In this document: positions 56,732-64,000 of the stretch, piece by piece
Layout of the letters: every line of letters begins with the position of its first letter
Position numbering within the stretch: the stretch's first letter is position 1
Assembly: GCF_019097595.1 (NCBI RefSeq)
Contig: NC_080713.1
Span: forward strand, 3,553,699-3,617,698
Reading direction: 5' to 3'
Origin: Hemibagrus wyckioides
Taxonomy: Eukaryota; Chordata; Actinopteri; Siluriformes; Bagridae
Length of the DNA stretch: 64,000 nt
Notes under the pieces: generated by a model
What the model was told of the DNA's origin: nothing
Database searches by the model: none
Seen by the model: the letters and a program-made list of their open reading frames with translations, nothing else
Translations under genes and position numbers: made by a program

Positions 56732-57819
56732 CAGGTTGCCAAGAAACCACAAAAAATCCTATATAAAGTCTTTTTTGTGTAGGAAATGTACAATTTCACT
56801 GTTGAGTCTTCACCCTATTAACCTCACATATTCACATATTACATATTAATTATTACATTTTTGTTGTTCTTCTTGTTGTTGTTTTAGGAAACGTCACCAT
56901 AGACTATGTCAGTTTATTTTAGTAGGTTTTTTTGCTTTAAAGACTGGAGTTCCAGTCTTTTTAACACTTTTAACGATGGACGTTGTCACTAAATCAGCTA
57001 TATAGAAATAAATAAATTCAGGATGAATTCATAAATGTGTCTCAGCTGTTGTTAAATTATTATAGAAACCAAAACATGTTAAAACTTAGAGCAGGAATAT
57101 AATTCTGCTCGACTCTCAGAGCTGACTTGATAGAAAATAAATCCAATCAGAATCAAGCAGTGCTTTGGTACAGGCTGTCATGTGTAGAAAAATACATTTT
57201 AGGTGAATATTAGCTTCCTAGCATGTCTCCTAGGGCAAAATATTTGTAAAAAAATGTGTGTATATATATATATATATATTAAAGGACAAATTTCCCGGGT
57301 TCTCGCCTATTTATACTGTATTTATCTTCCTGTACTTCACGGACACTCAGGGCGAATGTTTACAAGACAACAAACTGCATACATGCGTGAGCGCTCTGAC
57401 TCAGGGTTTTATCTAGTCTCGTTGTGGATACACGACCTCTGACCTCTGTTTATGGGCAAAGACGACGAGACTGGGAATAACGAGAACGAGACAAGTAGTG
57501 TAAGGATAAACAGAGTACACTTGTATGGAATGGTCAAGAGGAAAAGGCCAGGGAGAAGATGAGTCATTATAGAGCTATTTCCCTTACTGCAATACACTCA
57601 TCGTGGGCTTGTGAGTACACACACACACACAGACACACACACACACCTAGAACTTAAACACAACAACGATGGGGCAGTGGCTTGCTCCGAACCAGGAAAT
57701 GTGACCGGATGGATACACACAAATACAAACTGTAATCTTTTACTCACACACACACACAAACATATGCGAAAGGATCCTCTTTCTCATCTCGGACAGACCC
57801 ACCCCCCCACCCTACCCCG
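56732..57819. other. mostly unique sequence with AT and CA tracts
   Basis: (TA)11 lies at 57259-57279 and CA tracts at 57619-57647 and 57746-57758. No gene is seen; overlapping short frames are unremarkable. Confidence 0.4.
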
Positions 57820-58470
57820 AGCTCAGAGTAGAGTAGGAGCAGCGCAGGGTCTCTGGCGAGCCAGGGGAAGCGATGTGTGGGGTCTCGCGTGCAGTGCTTG
57901 GCCTGCTTATTGATTTTCAAGCATGAAGCAGGAATATTGTGCAGGGTTTACTCTGCGTCGCTTGCCAACAGTTCCCTCAGCCTCCTCCCATTTCACTGCA
58001 GGATCGTTTGCCTGCTTCTCCCTGAAAGTGGCCGCAAGCGGAAGAGTTAACCTCCAGAGGCTTTTTGACTGACAGCAGCGTGCACTGGAGCGCTTATACC
58101 CTGTACGGGCACCGCCAGTACATAAATACATAACCCAATACATAACCACGCAAAGTAGACAAGAATTCAATTCGCCCTAATGAAATTCCACCATCTGTTC
58201 TGCTCTTTTGCTATGTTAAATAGACCCCCCCCCCCCCCCCGTATACTTCTTCTATCACGCTTCCCACAAGGGGCTTCAAACAAACAAACAAAAATGCGAA
58301 CACACCGAGTTAGCGACATGTTAGGTTAGGAAATACATCAAGGCAAGGCAAGCCGTGGAACGCCGAGGTTCTGATGTCAGGCTAATGAAAGCCGGTGTTT
58401 TTGGCATGCGAGTGGACGCAGATGTGAATGAAGAGCCCGGTTTTGATTTGTGTACAGTCTGACGCAGCAC
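57820..58470. other. balanced unique sequence, candidate CNE, with C16 run
   Basis: GCCTGCTTATTGATTTTCAA, AAAGTGGCCGCAAGCGGAAG and CTAATGAAAGCCGGTG occur in non-repetitive sequence. A run of sixteen C lies at 58225-58240. Confidence 0.3.
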
Positions 58471-59184
58471 TCAACCTACAGTACAGCTGCACAGAGAGGG
58501 ACTTCTGGGCCTGGGAATATTTTAAAACATCTTTTTAGCTCTCTTCGAATTTGGCTTGAAAGAGTCCAAATCGAAATCAGTTACATTTTCAGCTGCGAAA
58601 ATTATTCGCCGTTCCTCAAGGGACGAACATACAGCCATTTTTTTTTTTTCCTGCTGTTTTTTAAAAAAATAAAGTCTTTTAATTTGACCATAATTTGCCC
58701 AAGATGCTTCGCTCTGCATGTATTTTTCGCCAGAAGGATACGTTTAACGAAGCCGGTTCGTTCGATTGGAGCAGTCTTTTATGATTATAACTCGTCACAC
58801 TGTACAACTTGATCTCAGTAGGACCTTAGTGGAAATCTATTCTCGTCTAACAGACTGGATGGTAACGTGCGTGTTCTCAGTGTCAGAATCTCTAAAAATA
58901 GAGCCGGGATTAAAGAAAAGAACACGACTGCGTTCTGTTCGCATCATAAATCAGCGTGATCTGGAGAGATAAAAGTTCTTCAGAGTGAGCTTGAGGTAAT
59001 AAGGATGTTATTTGCTCTCCGTTAGCATCTTTCGGCTAGTCTCTCCGTCACTGCTCTTGTATCTATTGTATCTGTAGACGAGTTTTTGGTCTCCCTATGA
59101 TTTTAACGTGATTGTTACTCAAACAAAATTTGAGATGTTGAGTTTGTATCGAGTCAAGGTTGTAAAATCGACTGAGATATCTGG
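58471..59184. other. unique sequence, no gene seen
   Basis: Two frames on opposite strands at 58450-58812 overlap and neither has a domain. Confidence 0.4.
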
Positions 59185-60045
59185 GTGGGAGGGGCTATAT
59201 AAGAAGATATCTCTTAGCCAGAGGAGTAAGGAAGGGAGGGGCTACATGGGATTTTGAGTTCGAATCCTGATGATGCCACAGATATCTGTGACCAGGAGTC
59301 AAGGGAGTAAAACCAGCTGAGGTTTATGGGTGGGAGGAGCCAAATTAAGGTGGGAGGTGATATATGGCAGGATATCACTGGATGGGAGGAGCCATATTAA
59401 GGTGGTAGGGGCTTTATTAGGGAGGGATGGGCTATATGAGAGGAAATCTTTGTATGGGAAGAGCTGTATTAGGGTTCAAGAGGCTACATGGGAGGAAATC
59501 TCTTAGTGGAAGGTGTAATATAGCAGGATATCTCTGGATGGGAGGAGCCATATTAAGGTGTGAAGTGATACATTAGAGAGGGAGTGGCCACATGAAAGGA
59601 AATCTTTGTGTGGCTAGAGCCATATTAGTGTTGGAGAGGCTATATTGCAGGATAATACTAGATGGGAGGAGTTATATTAAGGTGGGAGGGGCTACATGAG
59701 AAAAGATCACTTGGTGGAAGGTGCTATATAGGAGAATATCTCTGAATGGGAAGAGCCATATTAAGGTGGGAGGTGCTATATTAGGAAGGGAGGGGCTACA
59801 TGGGAGAAGATCTCTTGGTGGGAGGTGCTATATGGCAGAATATCACAGGATGGGAGGGGCCATATTAAGGTGGGAGCATGTGAGGAACATGAGAGGAAAT
59901 CTTTGTGTGGGAAGAGCTGTATTAGGGTTTGAGAGGCTATATGGGAGGAAATCTTTTAGTGGAAGGTGTAATATTGCAGTCATATCTCTGGATGGCAGGA
60001 GCCATATTAAGGGAGGAGGGGCTACATGAGAGGAAATCAAGGGTG
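59185..60045. repeat. degenerate tandem repeat of GGGAGGAGCCATATTAAGG
   Basis: Blocks GGGAGG(A/G)GCCATATTAAGG, TGGGAGGGGCTACATG, AGAGGAAATCTTTGTGTGG and GGTGCTATATGGCAGGATAT alternate in changing order for 860 bp, about seven to nine units of 85-130 bp. The 102-residue plus frame is formed by the repeat. Confidence 0.9.
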
Positions 60046-60139
60046 GGTGGAGCATGATCTCGTTCCTGCCAATCACTGCAGCTAATTGTGAACATCTGTG
60101 AGTTTATTTGGAAGAGAGTAAATATATAATATATAATAA

Positions 60140-60179
<40 letters not shown>

Positions 60180-60574
60180 TATAGAATAGAGTTATAATTA
60201 CATAGTAATAGCATAGAATTACACATAATTCAGTATATGTCTTCCAAAATGGACAAATACCTACGCACATTACCCATCATCCCTCTGGCAACAGCAGCAT
60301 CATGTTGAAAGGCAGCTTAAAGCTGAAGAATAGTCAACGGCTTCTTAAAACCTTCCTCAGGGCAAACATGAAAGCAACACAAAAAGAAAACAGACCACTG
60401 AAAGAACCTGCTGAAAAATGGATGTAAGGTTCGTCAGATACCAGAGGCCAGGAATAACATCGCTCAGCTCACTGAGAGCGGAAAAAAATATAACACGCAG
60501 AAAAAAGTCATGTCTCATATTCATACATCAGCATACACTTCAAAGCGCCAGCAGCCACTGCGGGCTGTAAGTGT
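60046..60574. other. unique sequence with (AT)n
   Basis: (AT)15 lies at 60143-60172. The rest is unrecognised. Confidence 0.4.
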
Positions 60575-60575
60575 C

Positions 60576-60602
<27 letters not shown>
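60575..60602. repeat. CA microsatellite
   Basis: About 14 CA units. Confidence 0.95.
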
Positions 60603-60606
<4 letters not shown>

Positions 60607-60860
60607 CGCTGAGATGGTGAGACGGTGCTGAAGCTCGACAGACGCTCTGACGACCCGCAGGCCGCCTCATTGGCTGTAATTAAACAAAATAATACACTTG
60701 CGCTGATTTGAGCTAGCATGATAGTTTTGTTTTTCCCGCACTTGATTCAGTTTGACACTCCAGGTTTGTGCGGTATGTTTACTGGAGCGCGGAAGTAAGT
60801 GCGCCCTTACCTTAACGTTACAACCAAGACAGTGAATACAAGCTGCGTAGCACAATTAGC
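60603..60860. other. candidate conserved non-coding element
   Basis: CCTCATTGGCTGTAATTAAA, CAAAATAATACACTTGCG and TGATTTGAGCTAGCATG occur in unique sequence with CpGs. No coding frame. Confidence 0.3.
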
Positions 60861-61397
60861 TTGAACTAGCTAGAACGTGTGTAAATGTAACCTAAAATAT
60901 GAGTAGTAAAAATAACCAATTTCTACAACTGCTTGTAGAACACACGTTAATATAACTAATGCTAATCCGTGTGAGTGTTAGATTAGTAGTTTATTTTGCC
61001 TTTTACATACCTTCTAGCTTCGTTCTCAGATTATGCTAATCTATCTGTAAGAGGCACTAGCGATCACTGCTACTTCATTCCAAGCTTCGTTTTTCTTCAT
61101 AATTTATCTATACACACAGTGAACCATTTTTAATTCAATTTTTTTGTGTGTCAAAGAAAAACTGGGAGCTCACTGCAAGCAGGAAATGATGTCGTGCGAG
61201 AGGAAGTGAAGAAACATCCGGCAACACTGAGGAATCATTTGATCCAGCTGTTTGGATTCTGGTCATTTTTTTTGCACTTGTGAATTCGGATTCTAAATCT
61301 TTGTGTAGATTGTGTGTAAAATGAGATGCCGAAACAGGATGCTAACATTTGAGGTTAACGAGGATAACTAAACAATAAACTAAGACTAACCTGTACA
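60861..61397. other. unique sequence, no gene seen
   Basis: Nothing recognised. Confidence 0.4.
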
Positions 61398-61399
61398 TA

Positions 61400-61936
61400 C
61401 ACTATATTGCCAAAAGTTTTGGGACGTCGGCCTTTACATGCACATGAAGGTGATATGGAGTTGTCCCGCCATTTGCAGCTTCAACTCTTCTGGGAAGGCT
61501 TTCCACAAGGTTTAGGAGTGTGTTTATGGGAATTTTTGACCATTCCTCTAGAAGTGCGGTCATTTGTAAGGTCAGGCACTGATGTTGGATGAGAAGGTCT
61601 GGCTCACAGTCTCCGCTCTAATTCATCCCAAAGGTGTTCTATGGGGTTGAGGTCAGGACTCTGTGCAGGCCAGTCAAGTTCCTCCACACCAAACTCACTC
61701 ATCCATGTCTTTATGGACCTTGCTTTGGTCACTGGTGTGCAGTCATGTTGGAACAGGAAGGGGTCATCCCCAAACTGTTCCACAAAGAGCATGAAATTGT
61801 CCAAAATGTCTTGGTATGAATCTGAAGCATTAAGAGTTCCTTTCACTGGAACTAAGGGTCCGAGCCCAACCCCTGAAAAACAACACCTGAACTCAATGAT
61901 TTGGAGGGGTGTCCCAAAACTTTTGGCAACATAGTG
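61400..61936 (-). mobile_element. internally deleted Tc1/mariner element with both ends
   Basis: Inverted ends CACTATATTGCCAAAAGTTT (left) and, in reverse complement, CACTATGTTGCCAAAAGTTT (right), with TA on both sides (61398-61399 and 61937-61938). At 537 bp it retains only the 3' part of the transposase. Same family as 49504-50005. Confidence 0.92.
61604..61846 (-). pseudogene. Tc1 transposase catalytic-domain fragment
   Basis: Open for 80 codons: FVEQFGDDPFLFQHDCTPVT, KARSIKTWMSEFGVEELDWP, then SPDLNPIEHLWDELERRL. The Asp of QHD and the Glu of NPIE are separated by 34 residues, the DD34E spacing of Tc1. The N-terminal DNA-binding half and the first catalytic Asp are deleted, so it cannot transpose by itself. 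Confidence 0.88.
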
Positions 61937-61938
61937 TA

Positions 61939-62148
61939 CATTTCCTAGACTTAAATAAAAGGCATATTTTCATTTTTTTTCCCAGTCAGAAACTTTTGCA
62001 ATCCTTCTAAAAATAATTTCTTTTGTCTCTTTGCTAAATCCAGATACTCCATAACTACAATACAGAATCCTGAAAACGTGCATGAGGTGGTCATTTGGAG
62101 AGAGGATTTGATTGGAAAAAGGAAGAAAATGATCAAATACACCTGGGT

Positions 62149-62150
<2 letters not shown>
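61939..62150. other. unique sequence
   Basis: Nothing recognised. Confidence 0.35.
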
Positions 62151-62187
<37 letters not shown>

Positions 62188-62334
62188 CCTAAACCACAAA
62201 TGGACATGCCAATGTGCTCAGTCATGTGGCGTGATGAGTTGGCCTCGGAGGCTAATCACCGTAATTAGCCTGAGAGAACAGAAAACGCCAGCGAGTGTGA
62301 ATCACCTCCAGAAAAGCAAAGCTTTATAGTACTC

Positions 62335-62374
<40 letters not shown>

Positions 62375-62382
62375 CACACACA
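62151..62382. repeat. two CA microsatellites around a unique island
   Basis: (AC)17 at 62151-62184 and (CA)n at 62339-62382. They bracket the candidate element at 62205-62325. Confidence 0.95.
62205..62325. other. candidate conserved non-coding element with paired homeodomain core
   Basis: Contains AGGCTAAT-CACCGTA-ATTAGCCT, a perfect 8-bp inverted repeat at 62249-62271, in unique sequence between CA repeats. Confidence 0.35.
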
Positions 62383-62399
62383 TGCAGGCTGTCTGCTAC

Positions 62400-62535
62400 A
62401 GTGCCAATTTAAACAGGTTGCAGGCACGGTGCCCGCTATCCCACCCCTAAACAGAGCCCACGGCAAGACCGTGAACATTTCGCAATTAGGGTCTGGCGGC
62501 AGTGCCTACCTTTCCCTCAAGTGCCACAATATGAG
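62400..62535. other. candidate conserved non-coding element
   Basis: GCACGGTGCCCGCTATCCCA, GAACATTTCGCAATTAGGGT and CTGGCGGCAGTGCCTACC: balanced unique sequence, no coding frame. Confidence 0.3.
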
Positions 62536-63050
62536 GTACCAGCTGAGGTAAAAAAAAAAAAAACACACACACACACACACAGTCTTTCCTCCACATCTCT
62601 TTCTGCAAGTCTTCTAATTCGTCCAATCAGCCAAACCACAACAAGGCAACCTTTTTCCTCTTTTCTTACCTTCTGGAGTAGAGACGTGTCAGTGGACGTC
62701 GCTGTAATTGGGATAAATACGTGGAGCACGCGAGGACGGAGGAATGACTCAAGCTCAGGATTGTCTTACAATTACTATTCTTACGTGCAAAATAATACCG
62801 TGACGCAAGCGAAGAAACGAACGGAGGTTAATTGGAGGATGCGAAAGCGATACTCGATACAGTTGGAGGTCTTCCATGATAAGAAGAAAGACTTACAAAC
62901 AGAACTGACTGAAAAATAAAATGCCTTCCAAATGTTTTTTGCTTTTGCTCAAGATTCTTTTCAGGACAAATCGGATGAAAATGAATGAATGAATGAATGA
63001 ATGATGTGGAAAAAGGTTTAAAACTGGGGAAATAAATCAATCCAAAGTCA
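62536..63050. other. unique sequence with poly-A/CA and AATG tracts
   Basis: A13 followed by (CA)9 lies at 62551-62581, and (AATG)n at 62979-63005. The 132-residue plus frame (62521-62919) starts in this repeat and has no recognised domain. Confidence 0.4.
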
Positions 63051-63059
63051 GTGTCTTAC

Positions 63060-63845
63060 TTTATTATAATATTATAATGTAAAAAACTAGACTTTTCATC
63101 TGGAAATGAATTAATTCTGGAGGGCAAAATGATGTGTTAAAAGAAATGTGGGGGAAAATTACATTTGAATAAATCGTGTAAATAAATGAAGCGTATTTGA
63201 GAAATCAAGTGAAAAATGAATCAGAAATAAATAAATCATCTGGGAAAAAAATTGGAAATTAAATGAATGGTTTGGAAAAAAATACATATGAAGCTTGTAT
63301 CATGTGAAAATAAATGGTTTGGAAAAAAAATCATGTGAAAAATGTCATTAAAAAATAAAAGAATCATGAAAAACAAATAAGAAATATGTTTTTAAAAATA
63401 AAATTTATTGTTAACATAAATGCATCATGTGAAAAAAAATCTGTGACAATGAAATCATGTGTGGGGGGGAATCACATGTAAAATTAAATGAATCGTGTTT
63501 TAAAAAATCATGTAAAAGTGAATGCATTTTTTTAATCACTTTTATCATGTAAAAATAAATGCCGCTTTTTTAGAATTATATACATGAATCATGAAAATAA
63601 AAAATCACGTGAAAATAAATGTATAAAAATAAATATATATAAATAAATAACGTATAACAATTCCATGTGAAAGTAGGTAAATTGTGTTTAGCTGCATGTG
63701 AGAGCAAATGAATCATGAAATGATTCATGTGAAAAAATTAATGACTCACATTTTTCTTTTAAAAAAAAAGATAAAATTACTTGTTAAATGAATCCTGTGA
63801 CAAAGCATCACACAGGGAAATCGGTGCTAAAGAATCATGTGTAAA

Positions 63846-63846
<1 letters not shown>
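63060..63846. repeat. degenerate AT-rich repeat with TCATGTGAAAA core
   Basis: AATCATGTGAAAAT and AAATGAATCATG variants recur every 20-60 bp. Exact TCATGTGA occurs at about 63300, 63331, 63426 and 63726, and one TCACGTGA at about 63605. No coding potential. Confidence 0.7.

Positions 63847-63905
<59 letters not shown>
63847..63905. repeat. (TTA)20 microsatellite
   Basis: Uninterrupted trinucleotide run. Confidence 0.97.
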
Positions 63906-63907
<2 letters not shown>

Positions 63908-64000
63908 AGTACATGAATCATTTGTAAAAGAATCATCTGCAATGAATCGCATAAAAAAAAACTGTGTAAAAATAATCACATGGAATGCGAAACTAAAAAC
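63906..64000. other. continuation of the TCATGTGA-type AT-rich repeat
   Basis: AATCATTTGTAAAAGAATCA and AATCACATGGAATG continue the pattern to the window edge. Confidence 0.5.

Noticed and set aside
62521..62919. 132-residue plus-strand frame
   Set aside because: Starts in poly-A/CA repeat and has no domain; composition is not distinctive.

Overview
The window is vertebrate nuclear DNA, most likely from a teleost fish, and I suspect an otophysan such as a catfish. The reasons are the very dense microsatellites, several decayed Tc1/mariner families, and two tRNA-derived SINE families: one with a head of the type GGGGCAGTGGTAGCTCAAG and a tail ending in GGGATATGCRAAG, the other with an L2/CR1-like GTAAGTCGCTCTGGATAAG tail. 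The species assignment comes from remembered repeat families and is inference. I see no intact protein-coding gene, rRNA, functional tRNA or CRISPR array. The long open frames are almost all read-through of simple repeats. The window looks like a gene desert or the inside of a very large intron.

Layout. 1-8.4 kb: GT/GA, CA, TTA, CT and TTTTA microsatellites, an AGAACC-rich repeat block, one SINE and a Tc1 end. 8.4-10.2 kb: a long degenerate GTAA/TTAC tract whose strand bias flips near 8.85 kb. 10.2-19.2 kb: mostly unique sequence, with a GA/GATA/GACA block at 12 kb, a deleted Tc1 element at 13.2 kb, a SINE nested in another SINE at 15.2 kb, and a hAT end at 17.6 kb. 19.2-30 kb: a CA/CT minisatellite, AGCTA-rich sequence, SINEs, a pogo/Tigger-like miniature element, and a CT minisatellite with TTCCAATC spacers. 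30-43 kb: purine/pyrimidine tracts, tandem units that each carry a hairpin, a Tc1 transposase pseudogene and a full-length SINE. 45.54-47.86 kb: a 2.3-kb array of 116 units of 20 bp. 48-64 kb: Tc1 fragments, an AGCTAG higher-order repeat, a 26-bp minisatellite, ATCT/ATCC and TA tracts, a SINE with a perfect target-site duplication, a repeat built on a CATATTAAGG/GGGAGG motif, a nearly complete miniature Tc1 element, and a tract rich in TCATGTGA motifs.

Between the repeats lie islands of unique, motif-rich sequence with homeodomain-like, RFX X-box and octamer motifs, for example at 25.3, 33.7, 38.6, 39.6, 48.8, 55.7 and 62.3 kb. They read like conserved non-coding enhancers, as expected near a developmental regulator, but conservation cannot be tested here.

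The most unusual object is the 45.5-kb array. Its 20-bp unit is the reverse complement of the 5' head of the tRNA-derived SINE found elsewhere in the window, so its minus strand repeats a Pol III A-box-like sequence more than 100 times without any B box.
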